Part shown: positions 39,885 through 48,171 of the stretch, in pieces
Layout: the number at the start of each line of letters is the position of its first letter
How positions within the stretch are numbered: the first letter of the stretch is position 1
Origin: JAADJA01 sp963840975
GTDB lineage: Bacteria > Bacteroidota > Bacteroidia > Bacteroidales > JAADJA01
Length of the DNA: 64,000 bases
Assembly: GCA_963840975.1 (NCBI GenBank)
Contig: CAWJBC010000021.1
Span: 124,001-188,000 of the forward strand
Direction of reading: 5' to 3'
Made by a program: the position numbers and the translations under genes
The notes under the pieces: model-generated
Databases searched by the model: none
The model's input: the letters and a program-made list of their open reading frames with translations, nothing else
What the model was told of the DNA's origin: nothing

Positions 39885-40441
39885 CTACGGTACCAGTGAA
39901 ACCGTACTAATTTTTGGTTACCATTTCTCATTTTTGTCTTTGTTGTTTGTTTGCCTGTCAAGGTTAAAGTCAGATGTAAAATAGCCTGTTTTCCCCGCGT
40001 TAGGTGACCAGACAAGAGTTTTATCATTGGTGTTCACTGTCCCATTGCCATCCCCATCGCCACTCATCATGCCCCAGATACCGGAACCGATTTGCTCATG
40101 ACCCGGAGCGCCTCCGTACACCTGTGTTGCACTTGTTGTAAAGTTATACGTGTAGGTGTTCCCGATATTTGTTAAGCGGACTGACGACATTACTCCCAAA
40201 TGATTTTTATACCAGACAATGGCAAAGAGCTGGTTTGTCATGGTTAGGTTGAACTGTATCGGAGGAGGACCATTGTTTGTGAGGATAGCTGTTCATTGAA
40301 TAGCAGTAACTCAAGTAGTTACAAGATAGGTTGAGGGGGTTATAACCAATTTCAATCCGGTTGATAATACCTCGTGCCTTATCCATTTGCGTTAAGAAAC
40401 AACAGGACAAATGCTAATGAGATGTAAGTTAATTTGTTCAT
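39885..40441 (-). pseudogene. Remnant of a LEGP-dockerin surface protein gene
   Basis: Both ends of an ancestral gene survive, and the middle is gone. At 40441 an ATG opens a classic signal peptide (MNKLTYISLAFVLLFLNANG) that stops after 20 residues. In another frame, from about 40290, the second half of an LEGP module is readable: TNNGPPP, LFAIVWYKNHLGVMSS, WGMMSGDGDGNGTVN and DFNLDRQTNNKDK. After KNEKW an in-frame TAA (39918-39920) replaces the residue that is Phe in the related gene at 61030. The frame then continues PKISTVSLVP to the original stop at 39885. The catalytic or adhesive body has been deleted. A structured repeat lies directly upstream. Confidence 0.75.
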
Positions 40442-40503
40442 ATAATATTAGGTTATGAGTGTTTAATATGGTTTTTAGCCTGCACTATTCACAAATATTA
40501 AAC

Positions 40504-40620
40504 TCAGGACTAAAGTCCTTTATGTGTATATGTTTGTCAAACCCCAGAATTTCCCAAAGGGATGGCGATGCCAAAGTCTGGGTTTAAAAAGAATCCAGTA
40601 CTGATGGGCTTTAGCCCTGA
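40504..40620. repeat. Composite palindromic intergenic element
   Basis: The outer arms are TCAGGACTAAAGTCC (40504-40518) and GGGCTTTAGCCCTGA (40606-40620); each is itself nearly palindromic and they complement each other imperfectly. The inner arms are AAACCCCAGA (40539-40548) and TCTGGGTTT (40577-40585), with a short TCCCAAAGGGA palindrome between. It has no coding capacity. The layout resembles a non-autonomous palindromic repeat. It sits between the pseudogene and the fibre gene array. Confidence 0.6.
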
Positions 40621-40732
40621 TTTATGAATTAAACAGGTCAACTTTCAATTTCTTTTTTCATTTCATCACTCCAGTGGCAAAATCCTGAAATGTCTTTATC
40701 AAAAGAGCTATAGATTTTTTATCGGCTAAACT

Positions 40733-41941
40733 TTACCGGTATTGTTGAATGGTCAATACCACCGCTTTTAGATCATCAATTTGTTTTTGCAATTGATCAA
40801 TCCTCGCATCTTTCGCCTCTAACTCTTTTTGTTGTTCTTGTATTGCCTCGGTAAGTATCGGAATCAGACCTGTATAATTAATGGCTTTAAACTCTATCGG
40901 TTGTTCCTTCTTTGCAGGATTAACCTTCACCAATTCCGGGAAAACACTTTCAATGTTCTGGGCCGTAAATCCGCATTGTGTGCCGGTGGGCAGGTTCATT
41001 TCCGGAAATTCGGTTGTTTTATAGCTATAGGTCTTAACATCCAGCTTCATAACCTTATCCAGTGCATTTTCCAATGGGTGAATATTTTCCTTCAGTTTTT
41101 CATCTGATGGCAGGTAACTTCCCGTACAATAAATATTACCCGAAAAATAACCAGCATATCCAGCTGTTGTTGCATAAGCATAAAATGCCCACGTTCCTGC
41201 AGCAGTTCCTCCTGCAATTATATTGGTAACTGTGCCTCCATTGTATGGACTATAAATATATTCAGCCGAATAATCTGTTGAGTTTATATGTAAATCATAG
41301 GATGGGGTTGTTTTTATGCCAATTCTGCCATAAGCTGTAAGATTATTATACATGCTAACCGGGCCATTAAAGTATGCCGTACCTCCGGAAGCGCATGCAC
41401 TGATATCACCGCCCCAGTATTGTAAATACAAAGTACTGCCAGTCCCATTGGAACGTGCTTGTATTTCATTGTTATCGTAAACCAGGTTGTATGTATTGGA
41501 AGGGCCAATCTGGAATGAGCCCAAAGTTGCAATTCCTGAAATGCTTATGTTAGCAACTGCTAAGGAAGCATCAGGGGTTGAAGTTCCAATACCAACTTTA
41601 CCCAGGTTGTAGTAAATATCGGAGCCAATGGTTTGCCACTGGCTGGTATTGCTACCCGCCATTGACCAGGCGGGAATTGCGGGAGTCCCTGCATTATAAT
41701 ATAATCCTGGACCAGCGTCAGTTTGAAAGATTGTCAGACCGGTTGCAGGGCTGACGATTGCATTGCGCTGTGCCTGGGTCATTTTTGGTGGCAACAAGCC
41801 TTTGGTTGTGCTTTTCACATCCAGCATTGCGCTGGGATCGGGAGCGGAGTTGTCGGAGTTAATTGCCACTCCCTGTGCGAAACTCTGACAATTCAGAATC
41901 ACCAGAGTTACTGTAATCATGAGTATCAATTTTGTTTTCAT
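40733..41941 (-). CDS. Secreted trimeric fibre protein with S74 chaperone domain (402 aa)
   Basis: Signal peptide 1-22 (ending SFAQ). It is followed by the family's conserved head, VAIN-x-DNS-x-PDPSAMLDVKS, and the TQAQRNAI / SPATGL segment to about residue 82. The centre carries GIGTSTPD and YGRIGIKTTPS beta-strand motifs of fibre shafts. From residue 279 a peptidase S74 intramolecular chaperone begins with S279-D-E-K-L-K284, the Ser and Lys (+5) signature that drives self-cleavage after trimerisation in phage tail spikes. The last 35 residues are a coiled coil. There is no T9SS CTD, so how it leaves the periplasm is unknown. It follows the 477-aa paralogue by 10 bp and is the last of the array. 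Its signal peptide is almost identical to that of the gene at 46770-48161. Confidence 0.87.
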   Translation of the reverse strand: MKTKLILMITVTLVILNCQSFAQGVAINSDNSAPDPSAMLDVKSTTKGLLPPKMTQAQRNAIVSPATGLTIFQTDAGPGLYYNAGTPAIPAWSMAGSNTSQWQTIGSDIYYNLGKVGIGTSTPDASLAVANISISGIATLGSFQIGPSNTYNLVYDNNEIQARSNGTGSTLYLQYWGGDISACASGGTAYFNGPVSMYNNLTAYGRIGIKTTPSYDLHINSTDYSAEYIYSPYNGGTVTNIIAGGTAAGTWAFYAYATTAGYAGYFSGNIYCTGSYLPSDEKLKENIHPLENALDKVMKLDVKTYSYKTTEFPEMNLPTGTQCGFTAQNIESVFPELVKVNPAKKEQPIEFKAINYTGLIPILTEAIQEQQKELEAKDARIDQLQKQIDDLKAVVLTIQQYR

Positions 41942-41951
41942 CTTCTTTAGT

Positions 41952-43385
41952 TTAGTGAGTTAATTTATTTAAAGTAATTTCGAGTTCTTCAATTTTTTGT
42001 TGTTGCTGTTCGATAAGGTACTGCTGTTCCTGCACCGCCTTCACCAATGGTATTACAAATTCGGCATACCGGAGGCTGTATAATCCTTCCTCGCTTTTCG
42101 GGACAACCAAACCGCTGAAATCATAGTTGGTTTCCCTGGCTGCCTGTTCTACTTCCTGGGCAATAAATCCGGATTGAGTAATGGTTTCAATATCGTATTT
42201 TTCCGGCCAGGAAATCGTATCCGATCCGCGTGCATAAACCATTTCGTTTTGGGTATGAATATCCAAATGATAAGTTACCGGTTTCAGCTTCATGATAAAG
42301 GATAATCCTGGAACATTTTCCTGCACATCTTTCTTTATTCTGCTATCGCTCCAGACACCCCAGTTCACTTGTCCTCCAATCCAGGTGTTGCTGGTATTGC
42401 CAATATTAATGTGGTTACTGGGTGTTGTATTAAATCCGGCAGAATTTCCTATTGCCGTAACATTGTTCACATAATACTGGAGGTTATAACCAGCCATAGA
42501 CCCAACCGCTGTGTTGCCGGAGCCGGTTGTAGTATTTGCAAGCGCCTGGAAACCAAAGGCTGAATTGCTTTCACCAGTGGTATTTGCATCCATAACATTA
42601 TAGCCAACGGCTGTGTTATTAGAAGCGGTCGAATTTTCGTTCAGACCTCCAATTGCAATATTGGCATTTCCTGATGTATTGCTTAAGAGGGCATTTGCAC
42701 CTATGGCAATATTATAGACCCCAGAAATATTTTTATTTAAAGCCCCGGAACCAATAGCAATATTACCGCGCCCGCTGATATCAGAGAATAGTGTTTTATA
42801 TCCTATTGCAATTGCATCTCCCAATAGTTCATTATGGTTGTATAAGGCCGAATCACCAATAGCTATTGATCCTGAGCCATCAGAACTTGATTTAAGAGTA
42901 CCGTTGCCGATTGCAATATTTCCCTGGCCTGTTGTGTTTGGGTATCCGCTTCCAGAACCGATATAATAATTTCCTTTTATATGGTCAAACTTTCCGGCAT
43001 GAGAATTATTCAGTCGGAATGATAGAGGCTGGTTATCAGTAGTGCCAATAAAGTTATTGGCTGGATTGGTTCCCGTATTCCCGGTCGTACTCCATCCTTC
43101 ATTTTGAAGTGAAAGCCTGAACCAGCCTGCTCCGCCGTAATAATAAAAACCGGCAGGATTATCGGTTTGATAAACAAGCAATCCGCTGGCAGGTGCTATT
43201 ATGGCAGTCCGCTGAGCCTGGGTCATCCGGGGAACCAGTAACCCTTTTGTTGTGCTTTTCACATCGAGCATTGCACTGGCATCGGGAGTTGAGTTGTCGT
43301 TGTTGATGGCAACACCTTGGGCAAGGGCTTCGTCCCAAGTTAAAATGCCAATAACCAGAAAGGCAGTGTAAATATATTTCATCAT
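41952..43385 (-). CDS. S74 trimeric fibre protein with YadA-like head repeats (477 aa)
   Basis: Signal peptide 1-22 (ending ALAQ) and the same conserved head as its paralogues (AMLDVKSTTKG, TQAQRTAI). Residues about 150-330 contain tandem repeats of the NIAIG-x2-AL type (GNIAIGNGTL, GSIAIGDSAL, YNIAIGANAL and so on), the left-handed beta-roll motif of YadA-like trimeric adhesin heads. The S74 domain starts at S346-D-S-R-I-K351 and ends with a Q-rich coiled coil (KIEELEITLNKLTH). It is probably a homotrimeric adhesive fibre whose C-terminal chaperone self-cleaves. It overlaps nothing, has a 10-bp gap to the next gene and a 350-bp gap to the preceding one, so it may have its own promoter. Confidence 0.87.
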   Translation of the reverse strand: MMKYIYTAFLVIGILTWDEALAQGVAINNDNSTPDASAMLDVKSTTKGLLVPRMTQAQRTAIIAPASGLLVYQTDNPAGFYYYGGAGWFRLSLQNEGWSTTGNTGTNPANNFIGTTDNQPLSFRLNNSHAGKFDHIKGNYYIGSGSGYPNTTGQGNIAIGNGTLKSSSDGSGSIAIGDSALYNHNELLGDAIAIGYKTLFSDISGRGNIAIGSGALNKNISGVYNIAIGANALLSNTSGNANIAIGGLNENSTASNNTAVGYNVMDANTTGESNSAFGFQALANTTTGSGNTAVGSMAGYNLQYYVNNVTAIGNSAGFNTTPSNHINIGNTSNTWIGGQVNWGVWSDSRIKKDVQENVPGLSFIMKLKPVTYHLDIHTQNEMVYARGSDTISWPEKYDIETITQSGFIAQEVEQAARETNYDFSGLVVPKSEEGLYSLRYAEFVIPLVKAVQEQQYLIEQQQQKIEELEITLNKLTH

Positions 43386-43735
43386 AAAAATAACAGTTTA
43401 TGTATTAAACTTTTAGAATAAACAATTATCCGATGAAACTGCCATTGGTTATCCTGTTAAAGATTTGTTAATTTCGGTAAATAGGAACACATATTGCATT
43501 CAGTTTGACTGCTTCACTGATAAATGTCTTTACATGCCCGATAGCATTCATGCGTATGCAGGAATCCAGGAACAATGTTGTTGTTACCCTTAAAACCTCA
43601 TTGGTATGCCTTAGGCTTGATATCGTTTTGTCGGCAGAAGAAGCAAGCTGCTAAATATCCCCAAAAAAGAGGTCTTATTCCACCCGAATAGTATGGATTT
43701 ATTAGTTTGAATAGTTTCGGATTATTCTTAATTAT
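43386..43735. other. Intergenic gap within the fibre array, 350 bp
   Basis: No ORF, hairpin terminator or TAnnTTTG box stands out. It is the only long gap in the S74 array, so a promoter for the two downstream genes probably lies here, but I cannot point to it. Confidence 0.3.
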
Positions 43736-46700
43736 CTATTGTTGAACGATGTTTAAATTATCTTGTTTCGATTCAACAATCAGCTTCTCGATGTTATTCA
43801 GCCGATCGGAAAGTTCACCGTTGCCCTTACTTAGGTGTGAAACCTCCGTTTTCATGTCATCAATCCTTTGATTTAATTCAGCGATCTGTTTGTCTTTTTC
43901 CTCCCTCAGTTCGCGTAAAGATTCCACAAGGATTGCGGTTAAACCAAGCTCAGTAACAAACAAATATCCCTTTTCATCAGCCTCCACCCAATCAGGAAAA
44001 ATCTGCTGAACCTCTTGTGCAATTAGTCCTATTTGCCTGCCCGGAAGTGCAAGGCGGTTCTCAATGGCTTCATTATCATACTCGAAAGTATAACCATTAA
44101 GGCTGAGAAATTTATCCAACATTCCTGTTTGAAGAGGCTCAATGTTATGTTTCAACCTGGCATCGGAAAACACCGACCATGAACCGCCACCCGGTTTGGC
44201 TGCATTGCCGTTCACTGCCAGGGCCCAGGCACCCACCGCAGCGGTTTTTATGCCTACGCCACTTGTGCCCAAAACGTTAACAGTACCGCTGTTCATATTA
44301 ATCAAATTGTTTGCTGACAGGCTTATGGTTTGATCGCTATTAATTGAGGTGGAATTGTTTGATTCTATGGTAATGGCAGGTGAATTTAAGGTAAAGGCGG
44401 ATGATGCGACCAAGTCCATTTCAGTTCCTGAATTCAAACTCAAAACTGAAGCGGATTCAATTTCCATGTCTGATCCTGCAGAAATAACAAACAATGCATT
44501 GTCAGGTTTATTTATTTCTGAAGAACTGATTTTTAATTCTGAAGTTCCGGTTTTAATATGGAGAGGAACCATCGGCGATGTTTCGCCAATACCGATATTT
44601 CCCTGGAAGTAATTTCTGCCCCCCTCAAAATAGCCAGCATAACCTGTAACACTGTTGGTTCTCCCATAAATACCGTAACTGGTTCCGCTCACTGCAGTGG
44701 CAAACCCGTAAACAGCTCTTCCGGATGAACTTGCAGCATAAGATTGCAAACCGTATGTTGTTCCGGTTGATGCAGCTGAAACTGCATAGACTCCGGTCCC
44801 GGCGGTGCTTTCGGTTTCACCGTAAACGCCATATGTAATTCCCGTTGGATGCAAAGTAGTGCCTCTGATTCCCGTCCCGCTGATGGCTGCTGACCTTGCC
44901 CAAACCCCATAACTTGTGCCACTGGTTGAGGTGTGGTCAGCATATATGGCGCGTTGTGTTTCATTGTCAGAAATATGTACTTTGAATAACGGCTCACTGA
45001 TCCCTATCCCAACATTTCCGGTTCCTGGGAGCGCTGTGACAAGGTGATCACCAATTCGTTCAATTTTTACCTGATCTATCCCTGCCATGACTCCCCTGAC
45101 GGAGCTGCCACTTACATTGGCCTTATTACCGTTAAGCAAAGGACTTGCCGCCCCTACTAATAAAATATCGCCATGGGTGTTATCTTTGAAAACATTGCTG
45201 CTAACGACGGAAGCTGAATTACTGATGATCATTGCTTTTTCGCCAAGGTGGCTGCAATTCTCAATATTATTTCCAGTGATGGTTGACTGTCCCGTACTGT
45301 TCTCAAAGATGGCATAGGGTGCGCAGTTATGAAACAAATTACCAGTTATCGCTGCGCTTCCGTTATTTTGGACCCCACCAAAATTGGTTGAATTGTGAAC
45401 CCGGTTACCTGCCATAAGCAGTTCTCCTTCATTCAGCACTCCTGTGCCGTTCATATCAAAGGTATTGCCCTGGAGTTGCGCATAGCCCCCGATTCGGATG
45501 TAGACTCCGGTTATTCCTGAACTCACCTGGCTTTGAATTAATTCCAGTTTTGAACCGCTCTCAACATCCACATTATAATTGGCAGCCGATAATTCAGTGT
45601 TGCTGACTTTCGCAATTGAATTGGTCAACAGAAACGCATCACTCTCTATCTCAATAATTTTCCCGTCAATAAATTCGAACGTAGAATTTAGTGCTTCAAT
45701 GCCACGATCTATGGTGTTGATATTAAAATACAAATCGCCGGAAATTCGGGTATTCCTGAATCGGACGTCAGAGGAAGTCATTTTCACACCTGAACCTGCA
45801 CTTATGTTTGAAACTATGGTTAGGTTTTCAATATCCACCTGGCTTACATTGTTGAGCGAAAGAATTTCAGTTCCTGATCCTTTGATTTTCACAGAACCCG
45901 CATCAGCACCGGATAAGGTTACAAATGATTTCAGAGAAATAGTTTCCTCATATAAACCAGGTCGAATGAGGATAATTGCCCGATCCGACTCAGTGGGAGT
46001 TACACTGTTAAGAGCGGCTGTAATAGTGGTGAAATTTCCGCTTCCGGTGGCATCCACCACAATGGTGTTATTGCCATAAATATCCACTTCGCTCCACGAA
46101 GCATTTCCAAGGGGATCACAGGTAAGAACCTTTCCTGCTCCCTGAGTGCCGTCCTGGATTCTCAAATCCCCAACAAGATGCAACCTGGTGGTGGGACTTA
46201 CTGTGCCAATGCCAATTTTCCCGTCCGACGCCACATGCATACGTACCGAATTGTTTGTAAGCAGCCTAAATGCCGTGTTGTTAGACGTGCCAACAGATGC
46301 ATCATTGATGTTGGCGGTGCCCCTGAGTAATGCGCCACCAGTCCGCTCCACCTGCCAACTCACTCCGATGCCTCCCACCAGATGCAAAGGATATTGTGGA
46401 GTGGAGGTTCCAATACCTACATTGCCGGTATTTCGGAAAATATTGCCCCCATCCGATTCCCATTGGCTTCCACTATCTGTAACCATTGGCAACCATCCGG
46501 TTCCGGTGTACAGGAAAAGGGATTCTTCATCGGTATCGTAAACCACCAGTCCTTCAGCTGGGTCGCCAATGGCATTGCGCTCGGTTGTGTTCATCCGTGG
46601 CGGAAGAAATCCTTGATTTACAGATTTCACATCCAGCATAGCACTGGGATCGGGATTGGAGTTATCAGTGTTGATGGCAACACCCTGAGCAAGACACAGC

Positions 46701-46750
46701 GCAGGAACCACGATCAATAATAGGAATAGAAGCTGAATAGGTTTGCTCAT
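43736..46750 (-). CDS. Large S74 fibre protein with internal parallel beta-helix (1004 aa)
   Basis: Signal peptide 1-21 (ending CLAQ) and conserved head (NSNPDPSAMLDVKSV, TTERNAI). Residues about 225-545 read as a right-handed parallel beta-helix of the pectinesterase/pectate lyase type: VDATGSGNFTTI, IRPGLYEETI, FVTLSGAD, then short rungs such as ITGNNIENCS. A run of TYGVYGETES / SYGIYGRTNS repeats and a GIGETSP shaft follow. S74 begins at S862-D-A-R-L-K867 with a long C-terminal coiled coil. Pectinesterase active-site residues are not evident, so the beta-helix is more likely binding than catalytic. It lies 19 bp downstream of the 463-aa paralogue, in the same operon. The long variable centre between constant ends suggests exchangeable binding modules. 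Confidence 0.87.
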   Translation of the reverse strand: MSKPIQLLFLLLIVVPALCLAQGVAINTDNSNPDPSAMLDVKSVNQGFLPPRMNTTERNAIGDPAEGLVVYDTDEESLFLYTGTGWLPMVTDSGSQWESDGGNIFRNTGNVGIGTSTPQYPLHLVGGIGVSWQVERTGGALLRGTANINDASVGTSNNTAFRLLTNNSVRMHVASDGKIGIGTVSPTTRLHLVGDLRIQDGTQGAGKVLTCDPLGNASWSEVDIYGNNTIVVDATGSGNFTTITAALNSVTPTESDRAIILIRPGLYEETISLKSFVTLSGADAGSVKIKGSGTEILSLNNVSQVDIENLTIVSNISAGSGVKMTSSDVRFRNTRISGDLYFNINTIDRGIEALNSTFEFIDGKIIEIESDAFLLTNSIAKVSNTELSAANYNVDVESGSKLELIQSQVSSGITGVYIRIGGYAQLQGNTFDMNGTGVLNEGELLMAGNRVHNSTNFGGVQNNGSAAITGNLFHNCAPYAIFENSTGQSTITGNNIENCSHLGEKAMIISNSASVVSSNVFKDNTHGDILLVGAASPLLNGNKANVSGSSVRGVMAGIDQVKIERIGDHLVTALPGTGNVGIGISEPLFKVHISDNETQRAIYADHTSTSGTSYGVWARSAAISGTGIRGTTLHPTGITYGVYGETESTAGTGVYAVSAASTGTTYGLQSYAASSSGRAVYGFATAVSGTSYGIYGRTNSVTGYAGYFEGGRNYFQGNIGIGETSPMVPLHIKTGTSELKISSSEINKPDNALFVISAGSDMEIESASVLSLNSGTEMDLVASSAFTLNSPAITIESNNSTSINSDQTISLSANNLINMNSGTVNVLGTSGVGIKTAAVGAWALAVNGNAAKPGGGSWSVFSDARLKHNIEPLQTGMLDKFLSLNGYTFEYDNEAIENRLALPGRQIGLIAQEVQQIFPDWVEADEKGYLFVTELGLTAILVESLRELREEKDKQIAELNQRIDDMKTEVSHLSKGNGELSDRLNNIEKLIVESKQDNLNIVQQ

Positions 46751-46769
46751 AGTACCTTGTATTTAGTTT

Positions 46770-48161
46770 TTAAAATTTTTTAATCTGACTTTTAAGCGAT
46801 TCCAATTCAGTTTTTAATTCCTCAATAACCAGTTGCTGCTCCTGGATCGCTTTTAATGCAACCACGCTCATTCCTGCATAATCCACTGTATACAGAACCT
46901 GGTCGTCTCCTCCATAAAAAACAAACTGAGGAAATACCTTTTCAAGTTCCTGGGCAAGGAATCCGGAGTAAAGCTTTTTATCCTTATCCTCAATGAATTG
47001 ATAGGTTTTTGGTTGTAGGTTCATCACCGAGGGCAGTACATCCGGCAATTCTACGATGTTTGTTTTGACCCTTTCATCCGATACTGCTGTGTAAGCTCCG
47101 GAAACATCATCAATCGTTGCCCGTTTTATACCATTGCTATAAAATTCGAATTGGCCTGTACTATTTGAGGTATATAGATTCCATTTAAAACCGTTAGGTC
47201 CCTCATTTTCTATCCTTATCCCATCGTTAAGGCCACCAAAATTTGTGTGAACCAAATGAACCTCCGATCGGGGAGTTGTTGTGTTGATGCCAATCCTTGG
47301 TTCGCGCATGATTTCAAATTGGATTGCAATTTTATTCATATGCTGACTGAATATTCCGATGGTTGAATCAGGTTCCAGCATACCAAAAAAGGCCCGGTCA
47401 AAATCATTGTCTTGAGCTGAAAACCAAAGGCCGGGCAAGGCAGAACTTCCATCTGACTGGATTCTGCCCCTGCCAACCATATCCAAAGCAAAGGCGGGAT
47501 CTTCAGTTCCGATACCGAAATCCCCTGTACCCAGTTCAAATGTCATTTTCCTTCCTGTAGAGGCTCGAAAATGGAAAGCATCGGTAGTGTCGTCATACTC
47601 AAGTCCCCATGTAGGATACAATAGTGAATGGCTGAGTACCATCCTGTCGGCATTTTGTGAGCCGCTGGTAAACATACGGATCATAGGGCTATTGGGCGCC
47701 AATGTATTAGGGAATTTAATGGTTGCTTCATCATCCGTAAAGGTTACGTCACCATCCGTTCCTGAAACCTGGAATTTCCCCCCGTTTCCTACCGTGAGTG
47801 CAGAAGACGGTGTTGCATCACCTATGCCAACATTTCCTGCTGTGTAGTAAATGTTAGTTCCAGATGGATTCCAGGAATTAGGGCCTTGCCCTATTAGTTG
47901 CTGCCATGATCCCGAATTAAAAAACCAGAAGGTTCCGGTTGTCGAATCGAAAACAAGCAATCCGTTTGCAGGAGTGCCGATTGCTGTTCGTTGAGCCGTT
48001 GTCATCCTTGGAACGAGCATTCCTTTGTCGGTACTTTTCACATCCAGCATCGCGCTGGGGTCGGGAGTTGAGTTGTCATTGTTTATGGCAACCTGGGCAA
48101 AACTCTGACAATTCAGAATCGTCAGAGTTACTGTAACCATGAGTGTCAATTTTGTTTTCAT
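46770..48161 (-). CDS. Secreted S74 fibre protein (463 aa)
   Basis: Signal peptide 1-22 nearly identical to that of the gene at 40733-41941. The head domain is conserved (NSTPDPSAMLDVKSTDKG, TTAQRTAI, ANGLLVFD), with the GSWQQLIG beta strand that ends the family's N-terminal module. The centre has NVGIGDATP and RIGINTTTP shaft motifs and one variable domain of about 170 residues. S74 starts at S361-D-E-R-V-K366 and is followed by a coiled coil (VIEELKTELESLKSQI). Only 10 bp separate it from the gene upstream and 19 bp from the gene downstream, so it is within an operon. Predicted trimeric, self-processing, extracellular; the binding partner is unknown. Confidence 0.87.
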   Translation of the reverse strand: MKTKLTLMVTVTLTILNCQSFAQVAINNDNSTPDPSAMLDVKSTDKGMLVPRMTTAQRTAIGTPANGLLVFDSTTGTFWFFNSGSWQQLIGQGPNSWNPSGTNIYYTAGNVGIGDATPSSALTVGNGGKFQVSGTDGDVTFTDDEATIKFPNTLAPNSPMIRMFTSGSQNADRMVLSHSLLYPTWGLEYDDTTDAFHFRASTGRKMTFELGTGDFGIGTEDPAFALDMVGRGRIQSDGSSALPGLWFSAQDNDFDRAFFGMLEPDSTIGIFSQHMNKIAIQFEIMREPRIGINTTTPRSEVHLVHTNFGGLNDGIRIENEGPNGFKWNLYTSNSTGQFEFYSNGIKRATIDDVSGAYTAVSDERVKTNIVELPDVLPSVMNLQPKTYQFIEDKDKKLYSGFLAQELEKVFPQFVFYGGDDQVLYTVDYAGMSVVALKAIQEQQLVIEELKTELESLKSQIKKF

Positions 48162-48171
48162 TTTGTTCAGT

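Noticed and set aside
45579..46079. Plus-strand ORF of 166 codons over the large S74 gene
   Set aside because: It is antisense to a clear beta-helix coding region and has no start context or homology pattern.
43736..46750. Pectinesterase activity for the beta-helix in the S74 protein
   Set aside because: The N-cap resembles pectinesterases, but I cannot find the catalytic Asp/Arg pattern. Beta-helix folds are often non-enzymatic in fibres.
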